Made by a program: the position numbers and the translations under genes. A stretch of 64,000 nucleotides of DNA from Mesorhabditis belari (Eukaryota; Nematoda; Chromadorea; Rhabditida; Rhabditidae). The notes beneath the pieces are model-generated. The model made no database searches and was not told the origin of the DNA. It saw only the letters and a list, made by a program, of their open reading frames with translations. Position 1 is the first letter of the stretch. Every line of letters begins with the position of its first letter. The stretch lies in assembly GCA_958450365.1 (NCBI GenBank), contig CAUEEP010000930.1, positions 124,001 through 188,000 on the forward strand, in the 5' to 3' direction. Of the stretch, positions 23,601 to 34,194 are shown piece by piece.

Positions 23601-26600
23601 TGAAATAGGTTTGTAACAAGGCTGTGGTCGATGATCTTCCATTAGTTCCAGAGAAGTTTCAGCACTTTCTTTTTTCTTTTCTTCTTTGAACATATCCAGC
23701 AGATTTAGAGAACCATTTGATTGCGTTTTACAAATTTCATGCTCTTCCTCCAGATCATTTTCCGAATCAGAAGCAATATCAGAATAATTTGCGGAATCGT
23801 GTTTCTAAAGTGAGTCAAGAGTCGCTAGAATTAGTCTCAAACCCGGATCTCGGCAGCCACTTCAGCTTCGAGCTCGGCCTTTTTTGATCTCTGCGATTTT
23901 CTTTGAGGCAAGCATGTTCCGACAAATCAAACCCGTTTTCTAAAAACGTAGTGAAGGAGAAATTGCGATTTAAGAGTGATAACTTTAGTGCTCAGCGCTT
24001 CCTAAAGCAAATGATAAAAAGTTCTTTCTCCTTTTTCAGTTGAGCAAACTCGTTTTTCTTTTCCAGAATCATTTCCTATTGTAAAAATCTTTTTATGATA
24101 TCTTGGTACTATCAAAATACTTTTACATCGTTTTCCCCGTCAACCAAAACAAAATAAATGTAAATTCTCTTTTTCTCTAGTTGGCTAAAGATTCAAAAAA
24201 TAGTATAAATTTACAGGAAACTGAATTTAACAGGTGACTTTTTTAAACTAAACCATTTCAAGTCGTTCAGTTACTCAGTTCAGTCACAGAATGAACAAAG
24301 CAATGAAATACTATTTTTCTCATCTCAATCTTTGGATCCAACAAAGCGTGAACTTCAGCAATGAGATTTTGCTACTTTTTACCTTTACAGTCGTTTCAAA
24401 GCTCTCAATGGCATCATCCAAAACGACTTTCGTGTTCATCTCTCTCATTCGTTCCGTTTCGCGCCTCAACGCGAGATTTTTTTTTCGATAAGATCAAGAG
24501 ATTGGATGTAAATCTTCTGAATAAGTAGATTGATAATTGATTTGATATTCGATTGATTGCAATTTCCAATCAAGTTTAGCTACCAACCATCAGCTCTGTC
24601 TGAAACTTCTCTTCAAGCAATCCCCATTCCTTTTCAGGTAACTCTTGTGAATCCAAAGTTTTTCTCAATTTTTCGATCATCAATTTGACTTTTGCTTGGC
24701 CATCCTCCAAAGTTGGTAAAGAGTCGAATTTTGTCTGAAACTGGTTTATCCAAATTGTAACCTAAGAAACCTTACCTCTCGTAGCTGTTGACTAAACTCG
24801 GCTTTCAATTTTGAGATCGATTTCTCAATATGGGCACTTCGAAGCACTGTGATTCGGGTTTCCAACTTGTCCTATAACAGAAAAAGATGCTTCAGAGGGA
24901 CTTATTTTTGAGACTTAGCCAATGTTTTTTCATCTTTATGTACCTCTAGTCAATGTACATAACTGCAATTACTTCGAATTAGAATAAACTCCTCACCTCT
25001 AAGGACTTGATCGTTGGATCAGAGATCGAGCTCAATTCACTTTCACTTCTGAGAGAAAAGCTTCGTTTCAAGAGCTGTGCCTTGTCCAAATCGTGAATTT
25101 AAAAGTACTCTTACAGTACCCTACAATACCCTACAGTAACCCCACTGTGTTCTCGGCTACTGTACTCCTCAGCTATCCTACCCAGCTTATCTAAGGAGCG
25201 ATTCATCTAAAGAGTGTTTCTATTTTCCATTACCTTCGGTATCTCGGCTCTCCACTTCCTCGCGAAAGCTTCAACTCGTGCCAAGAAAGCCTTCTCTTCT
25301 TGAAGGATTTCGAATTCTCTTTGCTTTTCATCTAACAATGCCTAAATTTTATTGCATATCATTGCATATTATTGTCACTTCTAAACCTGAATTTTTGGCT
25401 CTAGAAGTGCTCTCGCTTCACCGACATTCGCCTCTTTCAAAAGTTCTTTCAGTTTTTTTCTGAAGAATTTCGACCAGACTTTTCAGCAGCTTCAATATTA
25501 TCACTGGTTGTTCCCTCAAAACACTAAAATTTAATAAAATCTCAATTATTACTTTCAAAGCGCTCTGGAAGATATCAAAGGCTTTATTCACAGCAAAAGA
25601 GATGCTCGCTTCTTTCGTCATCTAAACTAACGAAATGAAATGAAATCAAACAAATCAATCAAATCTAAACAAACGAAAAAACGGTTAAGCTTTTCTAACC
25701 TTTACGGTTGATTCAAGTCTCGGTGCTTCGTTTTCAAGATAATAGACGATTTGCTGAAAAGTGAGTTTGTCCAAAATTTTACAGTTTTCAAAAATTTCTT
25801 TTTTCTAGCTATTATACATTTTAAAATAAAGATAGATAGCTTTTTCAAGCTCAACTTTCCCCATACCTTTGCCGCTTCATTGTAATCGAAATGGGTACGG
25901 TAAAATCGGGAAGCGTTCTTCTGAACAAAGCCAACAACTTTCTCAAGACAACCAATGAAATTTTGATCTAAATAAACTCATTAATCTAAATACGAATTAT
26001 CTAGCAAGAAATTACAGTCTATAATTAATTTAAATACAAATAATATGGCAAGAAATAACAGCCTGCAGCTACTCACCCTCATCCGTCAACTCGATCGTCC
26101 CCGTTGCCCGCTGAATCCCATCCGATGCGGTCGCGCAACAAAAACAATCGATTCGATTCTCAAAACGTTTTTGCAACGATTCAGAGATCTCTTTAAGATC
26201 TCTCGACTTTTGGCATTCTATCTAAATCTCGAAATTTCGAAAATAGAATTTTCACTCACCCAAAGCCTATCGAGAAAACTGTTCTCCGTCCATTTTGGTG
26301 CATCTCTGATCACGAAAGTTAAACTCTAAAAAGCCAGGTACAGCGATGTTTATATCGATACTTTTGCTAGTTCAGTCTTTGGACAAGCTCCAGCCGTTTC
26401 GATAAACAAATGCAAATCGTGAAGGTTGTCACCGCCGATGTTTCCTTTTAAGTTCACGAGCTGAAAAGTGTAAAAGATTATGAACCACAACTTTGACTTG
26501 GTTTAATGCTGACGGGAATAAACTTGGCTAGTCATTGTCTGATTCTAGCCTGGCCCATCCTAGCCTTGAACTGCTTTGAGTCCTATCTAGGTTTGGTCAA

Positions 26601-28614
26601 ACCTAAGGCGAAGCGTAAGCCAAGGCATGGCCCGACTTTGGTCTGGCCTTAGCCTGCCTCTAACCTGGTCGAGTCGAGTTGGTGGGATTACACTTGGCCA
26701 GTCTTGAGCCTAATTCTTGCCTGATCCTGATTCTAGTCCATTGAATAGCTTTGTGTTCTATCTAGATTTAGTCTGGCCTGGTTTGGTCTGACCTAGACCA
26801 GTCAAGGTCTAAGCCAAAGCATGATCCGATTTTGGTCTGGTCTTAGTCTGGCTTTAACCTGAGCTAGTCTTCACATGACTTATAGTAACATGGAACTGGT
26901 TCTGATCTAATTCTAAATTGAGCCTGACTTATTCTAATCCAACCTGGCTTGCAATTAGTACGGTTTGACCCGGGCTGGTCAATTCCCTAAAGCATTACCA
27001 GAATATCCGAGATCAACAGACTGAAACAAGCAATCCATGAGAAGATATTCCTCTCCGTTTGTAGATCAAATGTCCCTTGAGTATCCAAAAAGAAAACCAC
27101 ATGATTTCCCTGAAATCTATGTAATTTTAATCGTCACAATTTCTCTCTTATCCATTTCCTTGGCTCAGAAATCATTTCAGCGCCAGAATTTTCATTTCTG
27201 AACGAATTAGAGAGTTACAGAGTTCATTTCTGAACGAATTAAAGGTTCAAAAGTTCTGCAAAAGCGCAATCCACAATTCAAACTTTGATTTATCGACCTT
27301 ACTCTAAATCTAAGTCTCACTCACATCTTCAGAAAACATCGGTTGAGTGAAAACGAGAATCCCCTCCGTGCACCGCTCATAACCGGTCTTGAAGGCTCCT
27401 CTATAAGTCAAAAATGGCTCTTAACTGGTATTTGTGTGACTCTTACGCTGCTCACTTTGTATTGAAAATCAATTTGCATTTAGGAATGAGTGTCGTAAGA
27501 GTCTTGTGGCGAACGTGTGACTCTTACGCCACTCATTTTTGATCTCTTAACTGATTTAGCATACTATTATCATACCACTACATCCTCGACGAGTTAGACT
27601 CATTTATTCTTTGCGATAAGATCATAAAATTAAATGGAAATTGCTTCTTTTGGACGGAAATTATGCAGAGCAAAGTGAGAAAGTTTAAATGCAAATTTGC
27701 TGAGAAAAGTGGAGAACTCTAAATACAAATTACACTGGGCAAAGTGGAGAAATTTAAATGCTAAACATACTGAACAAAGTCGGCTAATTTAAATGCTAAT
27801 TATCCTAAGCAAAGTGGCGCAGCAGTCACAAGAACCTCTTAACTTGTAGATCGTCTTCAGCTAGAAAATTACCGTAATCTTATCTCTAGTTTACCCAATC
27901 TCTCTACTTTTATTCTGATTCTGCAATGGTTCACAAAGGATCTCAAAAGTGGATGGAGATAAACGAGAAAGTGGAGATAAACGAAAGACAAGGAGCAAAA
28001 TCGATACATTTTTAGGAAATCAAGGTCAAGTCGGTGAATTGCACTCTAAAAGCTGACCTGACTGTGTTTCCTTGTCGCCCACCAGTCAAAATTGACATCA
28101 GAAAGCTTTTGCCGTATCGCGATGGTCCCATTACGCTGACCAAAGTGATCTGAAGCAATAATTTTGGAGTTACAACTAGGAATGGTACAATTGTGTCTTC
28201 CAGAAGAAGCTAATATTACTATTGGCTGGTCCAAGCCAGGCTTCTATACTTTGCATAGTCAAAGCCGGAGGAGCCTTGCGTCTACAGTTAGACCAGGCTA
28301 GTCAAAGCTAGATGCTAGGCTTGGACCTGCCTTAGAGCTCAAAAATGACTTCTTTCCCTGTATAAGGCTTCTTTCACCGTCTCGGAATCTGATGGTGTCG
28401 TGGATAAGAGTCTCGTTTCCGAGAGAGGCTATCAATCTTTGCTCTAATGCTAATCCTGATATCTTTTACCTTCTTAAAACACTGAGAAAGTCAATTCTAA
28501 AACCTTTTTATCACTGAATTTCTCATTGGCGAAAGTCTCTCGAGCAATACTGTCGTTGAATTGAATCCGATTGTTTTTGAAAGTCACCAAGGGTTTCAGC
28601 TCGTTTTCTTCCAT
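17634..28614 (-). CDS. Gene C: GBP/atlastin-like GTPase with a duplicated tail module
   Basis: Starts MEENELKPLVTF (28614). G domain: P-loop GPSRYGKS (about residues 45-52, exon 28149-28058), GYERCTEGI (27400-27325), DTQGTFD (27109-26999) and RD in SLTFVIRD (26325-26260). A helical middle follows (26227-24385), then a tail exon KHDSANYSDI (23804-23464). Tail copy 1 runs from ASLPIN (23215-23169), DEISD (23129-23023), QIDD (22984-22802), NELIRR (21975-21889) and CAQ (21846-21784) to EFHN (21655-21470). It splices in frame to EEIIDEKSKKAM (21407-21262) and a second tail copy (21092-17970), ending QMQDFHH at 17634. All phases match. Oddities: a T7 run at 25453 shifts the frame, an extra G near 23885, and 23.9-24.5 kb is a patchwork of pieces also found in gene D. 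Role inferred only from the GTPase family. Confidence 0.75.
18848..20283 (-). mobile_element. Tc1-like transposon in an intron of gene C
   Basis: The termini are CAGTAGTGGTCAAAAG at the left and CTTTTGACCACTACTC at the right, flanked by TA on both sides. A longer inverted terminus includes CGCGCGAAATTAAAAGGCT. It sits between the CAQ and EFNN exons. The equivalent introns at 21.75 kb and 43.17 kb read straight through with one TA (GATGTAAGTGACA), so the insertion boundaries are exact. Unit F (35382-36267) and unit E carry the same insertion. Confidence 0.9.
19375..19991 (-). pseudogene. Tc1-family transposase, degenerate
   Basis: Pieces in two frames of the minus strand: an N-terminal helix-turn-helix part (SCQKAADICRLTCSAATKI) and a catalytic part with MPDNDPKHTS and QSPDLNPLKHLW. 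Tc1 elements have a DD34E triad; here the final Glu (family NPIEHLW) is Lys. Frames also break, so it is inactive. Confidence 0.85.
22170..22530. repeat. Degenerate (GCAAGTC)n intronic repeat, copy in gene C
   Basis: Many copies of CGCAAGTC and CTTGCGAA-like words in both orientations in the intron between QIDD and NELIRR exons. The same array, diverged, is in the same intron of gene D (43595-44010). It explains accidental reading frames here. Confidence 0.7.
26500..26990. repeat. Degenerate TCTGGCCTAGCC-like intron filler in gene C
   Basis: About 490 bases of variants of GGTCTGGCCT and AGCCTGGCCC between the DTQGTFD exon and the next exon. No coding signal. Gene D has a similar tract one intron earlier in the message, at 50230-50530. 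Confidence 0.5.
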
Positions 28615-28854
28615 CTAGAAATCGAATTCTATTCATTTTATTCTATTCATTGAATTGAATTCATTAAATTCTATTCTAATTTTATTATTTATTCGATTTA
28701 ACGTCCAATAACTTGCTTGATCAAAGTGGAAACGAATTGAATTTATTTTGTGTCCATTTTGTGATCTTTTGGTGTCCATTTTTCACATTGAATTCTGGAA
28801 TTTGTCTTATTCTTGAGTTTAGCATCTTAAAGCTCAATGCAAAGTATATTAAAG

Positions 28855-28915
28855 AGCTCAGTGCACTAGCAAGAGTGCGTTTACATTCTGTTGAGCACAA
28901 AGTACACCAGAAGCA
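28855..28915 (+). repeat. Representative copy of a dispersed 45-60 base motif
   Basis: Form: AGTGCACTAGCAAGAGTGCG, then TTTACA, a spacer, then GAGCACAAAGTACACC. Recognisable copies in either orientation include 3191-3232, 3290-3330, 3360-3422, 5360-5408, 8730-8775, 8918-8965, 28965-29015, 52806-52840, 56165-56200, 61935-61985, 63365-63415 and 63850-63895. All are in introns or between genes. Confidence 0.65.
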
Positions 28916-29087
28916 GTGAAAGTCAAACTATTTTAACCGAAAGTAAAGGCTTTAACTGTATTGTATTTTGTGCTCGAAATATCCCTAAATACATCCTTCC
29001 TGGCGCACTGAATTTACTGTGGTGCCCTAGAAAGAGTGTGCTTAGAGTTTAGTGTAACTGAAAAGTACCATGAAAAATGCTAAGTAC

Positions 29088-29492
29088 AAATTTAGGCTCT
29101 TCCGTAGTTTCTGGGTATTTTGAATGGGTCGTCTGACTTTGAACGCCTATAACTTTATCCAGAGATGATATTATTGCTAACCTTTTATATCATTGTACAG
29201 AGAACATTTCAGGCTTTCAAATGATACCAAATACAGTTTGATTTGATAATCTAGTCTAGAGAAATCAAAGCCAACTCTGAGCAAATGAGGCCTATCCGAC
29301 TCCGGTGTCGTTTCGCCTGTTTGCATGGGAAGGAAAAATCTAGCCAAGCTCTCTTTAGTATCATTTAAAAGCCTGAAATGTCTTCTTTCCAATGATATAA
29401 AAAGTTAGCCATAATATCATCTCTGGCTAAAGTTATAGGCGTTGAAAGTCAGACGACCCATTCAAAATACCCGGAAACTACACAAGAGCCCA
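29088..29492. mobile_element. Palindromic element IR-A, copy 2
   Basis: Same arms as 1715-2116 (TTAGGCTCTTCCGTAG at the left, complement at the right), located at the corresponding place of the duplicated segment, so it was copied with it and did not insert independently. Confidence 0.8.
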
Positions 29493-29884
29493 AATTTATC
29501 TATTAGATAATAGAAAAATAGATAGTAAACCAAATAAAATTATTAAATAATAGATAACTAGATAAATAGTTTAATTAATAGTAAATCAAAAGCATAATTT
29601 GAAACTTTTTCAAAACAAAAAATAGGATTTAAACTCAGTTCAAGGTCATCAATTGAGAAAAAAAAGGAAAAAGGGTATTTTTCTTGCGCAATAGCGATCA
29701 CAAATAAAAAAAAGCTCCAAAATGACAATTTTTAACAAAGAAATCGATATTTCCATAAAATTTGAAATTTTGCGAAAAAAAGAATTTTGCGTGATGCAAC
29801 GGTATTTGGGGAGAATTTGATCAAAAACAAAAATTTGAACATTTTTCTGCAGCATTAGTTAAATTTGATTAGAAGTTTTTTTTC

Positions 29885-30340
29885 AGATGAAGAAAAACGC
29901 AAACGAGAGGCAGCTGCGAAGAGCAACGATTTGAATCCAATATTCTTCCTGCTTAAACAAATGAATGAACAGACGCAACAGTTTCAAAAAATGAACAGAC
30001 GAATGAACAGACGCACTTTCAAAAAATTCAATTAAAACTTGAATTAAACAAATGAAACGCTTTTATTAAACGCTTTTAGACAACTTGAAAACGCGCGTGA
30101 AGAGCGGCAACGAAAAGAAATGAGAGAAGCACAAGAAGAGGCGAATCGAATCGATAAAGAAGGGAATGAGGCGAGGATTCGGATGGAGGTGAGAATCTGG
30201 GTTAACAATGATTAGATAAAGCATTCCTATGCAATTTTGCATCAATAAATTGAATGTAATTGTAGCAACGAAGAGCTGACAACGAGAGAGAAGAGAGAAA
30301 CCGCGAAGAGGATCGAAATGAACGAGGAGCCGAGAGGGTA
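29885..30340 (+). pseudogene. Decayed copy of G1 3' exons
   Basis: Three G1 exons are recognisable with their introns: GAAGAAAAACGCAAACGAGA (matching 10214 onward), QLENAREERQRKEMREAQ (matching 10379-10487) and QRRADNEREKRE (matching 10565-10636). No G domain lies upstream: the sequence jumps from intergenic DNA equivalent to about 3170 straight to DNA equivalent to about 10188. So about 7 kb, with the start and GTPase part, is gone. Confidence 0.8.
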
Positions 30341-31446
30341 GAGTCTTTAAAATGCTTTAAGTCTTTGCTTTAAGGCTTTGCTTTAAAGCTTTTTTTCATT
30401 AGCAAAGAAGTTTCTCATTCTAGACATCGACATTCTACAAAAGTGACGAACTGAAAGAAAGAAAGGAATGAGGCGAGAATTCGGATGGAGGTGAGAATCT
30501 GGATTAACAATGATTAGAAAAATCTATGACTCTGGTGTACCCAAGTTTTCTTATCGAAATACTTTGCTGATATAAATGCGTGTATAAACTTTGCTTCTCT
30601 GAAACTGTACACTTTATTACAAAATTTGATTACAGAGTCAAAATCTATTAATGAAAAACGTTGTGCTAAACGGTTGGACTGCCATATTTCACCGAATAAC
30701 TCCTCTCCTTTGGTTGCTGCCATTCTTGATTGACCATTTTATGCGGTCTTTTTTCAATCACTTGATCAATCGTCTTCCAAGTGCTTCGCCAGTTTTCAAG
30801 TGAACCTTTTGACTAAACACAACAACACCTCGTGCACTCGTGCACGACCCCAGGAGATTTCAGATGAGGATTTGTGCCCAAGAGATTTGTGCTAATATGT
30901 ATACCACCGAATATTTTGACCGCACCCTGTAATTGGAATTTCGAAAACGAAGTAAATAAACATTCATTGTTTAATAGTAAAACTCGGAAGTTTGGCTTTT
31001 CCTGGCTTCTTGACTCGTTGTAGCTCTCTTTAGCAATTCTTCTAGGACTCTTTCCTCTTCCTGCAATCGTATTCGTTAGATTCTTTTTAGTTCTTCGCTC
31101 TTTCTCTTAAATTCTTTAAAAAATATTGCTAGATACATTTCTGGGTAGAAATAGTTTCTAGAACTAGGCACGGGTAATAAACTTCACAAAAAATACTCTT
31201 CACACCGTTTAGACTAATAGATTTCTCTGTCTAGAGGTTCACACTTGTCTCACACACAAACCAAAATCCTACCACGAAAGAGGCATCCGCCAATTGCCTC
31301 TAAAATGGACAGAAGTCGTCAATAATAATGGAAATTATTTGGAATGAATTGATGGTTTTATGTTGAATAAATTTTAGTTCAAAGTCCCGCAGTTTTCAAT
31401 TCACCAACCCAGCAAAACAGCACAGAGTAAGCAAAAATCTAGTTTA
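30341..31446. other. Patchwork of sequences derived from downstream of G1
   Basis: Blocks match 11148-11205, 10463-10515 again, 12541-12700 and 13735-14200, in that order, with gaps. They include the shortened mariner remnant (30840-30900) and the coiled-coil terminal exon (30955-31115). 31262-31320 on the plus strand codes a mariner transposase C-terminus (ERGIRQLPLKWTEVVNNNG then a stop). No intact gene. Confidence 0.65.
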
Positions 31447-34066
31447 CCTTGTGCTTGTAATACTCCTCCAAAACTGTGATCAAAGTCGAATGTTTTTCGT
31501 TTGGAATGGAGAGCTCCAACGTATCACACGCGTTTCGATAGTGATTTAAAACGTCCGCTTGAGCAAAGCCCTGATTTGGCTAAATATGTAAGTTGAGATT
31601 TCGAAAAACTTTGAATCCACCAGCAGAGAAATGACGTCAATCCATTGTTTTACGAAGATTCGATTCATCAATTCGCGAAGCTCACAATATCTGTCATACT
31701 TTTGCAGAGTTGAGAAGAAGAATTCCCATCGACTCTTCGACAATTCAATAAGTTTTGCAATTTCTTCATCTGTGATTCTCTTCGATCCAATCACTTTTTC
31801 GAAATCCTTAAATTTTTCCGTCTTACACCAAGAGATCGATTGACAAACCTCTTTCAAAAGCTCTGTCAACACTCGCTCCCCTTTCTGCGAACAGAGGCAC
31901 TTCTTTAATGGCTAAACTTAACTTTTTAGATCAAATCCTAATATGAATGAAGAAATTTGGGAAATTTTCTTGAACCTCACATTTGATTTCCTTCTTCGTA
32001 ACACTTTTTGCTTGAGGTTTTGTGCATCTGTCCGTTGCGAGTTATCGTTTCGACAAAGAAGCTCATCCTGAAGTTAAATTTGTTACTGATTTCAATTTCC
32101 CAACCATCAAATAGTTCATTTAAATCTGTTTTAGATTTGAGAACTTTCCAAAACCCGAATAAACCTCTATAAAAAGCTTTATGAAACCTCATATCGTTTA
32201 ATGTTGACTTCAATTTTATGGTATAGCAGCAGATATGCAGAACACTCGTCATGGAATCTGTTTACGAAGTGGATCACCATTTGGGCATCAATTCGAGCTT
32301 CACACCATGTGATGTACTCTTCGTACAAGGCAATGCAATGTTTTTGTTTCTCGTCTTTGTCGGACACTTGCTGAAATTTTAGTTACAAGGTCTAGAACAA
32401 GACTTGACTCACCTCACAAATCACTTTCAACACCCCAATTTTGTGATTCATTTCAGTTAGCGCTTCATTATTCAGATCTTCCACAATCGCATCAAGTTCT
32501 GTGTTGGAAATCTCATCTAAAACTTCCTTTTACCCATTCAAAGCTGAATGCTACCATATTTTGGAGAGGGAGATCGCTCGGAAACTGATAAAGTTCTCAT
32601 AGACAGTGAAGTAGTGGTAGTGGTACTTCTAGATGGTGACCTAAACCTACTGTAAACATTCTAATAGAAGAGCAGACTTTTCTGTTTTTCAATGGCCCTC
32701 TAAAATTCTTTTCTGCGACCTAGCTACACCCAAATTCACAAAAGCTCAAAAATGGGTGTGTGTTTTTTGGATTTTCATTCAGTTTTCGACGTCATTAAGC
32801 TACTTTTAGTCTATAACTATTACAGGGTGACCAGAAATAACGTTACGGTCTAATTTAGCCTATTTTTTAAAAATCCAAAAAGATTTTCTAACAGAAACAA
32901 TTTTCTATTAATAACATGATATAAAGAGAGCATAAAATCTACATTTCTTCAAAGCGGCCACCTTTGGCCAGATGTAGAGCCTCAGACGCTTGATGAAGTT
33001 TTCGGCGATGGGCCGCAGCTCGACCGGAGTGATTCGATCCCATTCCCTGGTCAACGATCGCTTAAGGGCCTCCAAACTTTTGTGGGGTTTTGCACAAGCC
33101 CTCGCCTCCAAAATTGACCAAACACTGTAGTCCAACGGATTGAGATCGCACGAATACGGAGGCCATTCCTGAGCCGAGATGAAATCCGAAAAGTTTGTCC
33201 TACACCAGTCCTGTGTGGATTTGGCTCGTTGAGAAGGAGTGGCGTCTTGTTGGAAGGTCCAAAATCCGTTACCAAAATGCTGTAGAGCCCATGGAAGCAA
33301 AAAATCCTCAAGAATCTTTTTTTGGTACACATCCTTATTGATTTTTACCCCAGAATCGATGAAAATGAGAGGAGTTTTGCCGGTTGCGCAAATTCCGGCC
33401 CATACCATGACCGATTTGGGATTTTGTCGGTGTTGAACAATCGCAGAGCTGCCTGGAGAGGACGTTGACTAAATCCGGTCGTTTTGGTGGTTGTAGCTTT
33501 GCTCCGCCGAGAAGAGCTTCTCGTCAGAAAACAGAAAACTTTTTTTGATCCGCTTTGAAGTTTTGTTCTAACGATGCTATGCCAAAATTGGCCTGTTCTT
33601 ACAATCAGATTGGTTTTACAGACCCTAGAGTCCGGATAGAACAACCCTAATCGGTTATAGCCAATGATATCTCACTATATTTTCAAGCCTTTACCTCATA
33701 ACCACAGTTGAAGGACCAAGAGATGCGTCTCTAGTCGTTGAAACTTGTCCAAGAGTGGGAACTTTATTCAACAACTCGTCACTTTCCGCATTTGGCTCAA
33801 TTTTCATCGCTTTCTTTGACTGGGCATCAATGATTTCCTAAAGCAATCTTTATTTGAATCCACTTTTCCCCTCACCATTATCTCCTCTTCCAAATTTTTC
33901 CAATTGCCTCTCGAAATTACTTCTTCAATCATCAACATTGTTTCCTGTCTCAATTCCTCATCATCAATCATCAAAGCCAATTCTTCAATCGTAGGCAAAA
34001 CCTAAAATGAATTCAATTTTTGTTTAAATAGTCATTTACCGATAAATTCTTGTCCTGATCGCTCAT
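31447..34066 (-). pseudogene. Gene G: headless tail-module unit, divergent and transposon-split
   Basis: Starts MSDQDKNLS (34066), then VLPTIEELALMIDDEE (about 33998-33860) and EIIDAQSKKAMKIE (about 33832-33690), like unit F. A DD37D transposon remnant (32823-33545) interrupts it. Beyond that the tail exons are much more divergent: DEISNTELDAIVEDL (about 32520-32410), QVSDKDEKQKHCIALYEEY (about 32367-32185), DELLCRNDNSQRTDAQ, and one long exon with ISWCKTEKFKDF and KSRWEFFFSTLQKYDRY (31885-31620) where other units have two exons. The last recognisable exon ends near 31447 and no FHH-type last exon is found. Start spacing after unit F is about 125 bases. The divergent half may come from a different, older paralogue joined here. 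Confidence 0.6.
32823..33545 (-). mobile_element. DD37D-type Tc1/mariner element, truncated
   Basis: The right terminus, CAGGGTGACCAGAAATAACG, is at 32823. The transposase on the minus strand has SDEKLFSAEQ (first Asp), VMVWAGICATGKTPL, FQQDATPSQRAKSTQDW (second Asp) and SCDLNPLDYSVW. I count 37 residues between the second Asp and the Asp of NPLD, the DD37D spacing. An in-frame TAG sits just upstream of the SSPGSSAIVQHRQ block, and the element is cut at 33545, where host sequence resumes, so the N-terminal DNA-binding part is missing. Confidence 0.8.
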
Positions 34067-34194
34067 CTTGAAATATTTTTAACTAAAAACAGAATTGAAA
34101 CTTTGAAATAAATACAAGAAAAATCGAATCGACCATCGTTTTCTTTCATCCACAAAAAATGAACTCAAAAATTTATTAAAGATCATTTAATAGC

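Larger units (their letters stand above)
28615..29884. other. Duplicated intergenic region upstream of gene C
   Basis: Near-copy of 1406-3170: the same leader, the dispersed CACAAAGTACA motif (28855-28915, 28965-29015), a second IR-A palindrome (29088-29492) and the AT-rich tail. No exon supported. Confidence 0.7.
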
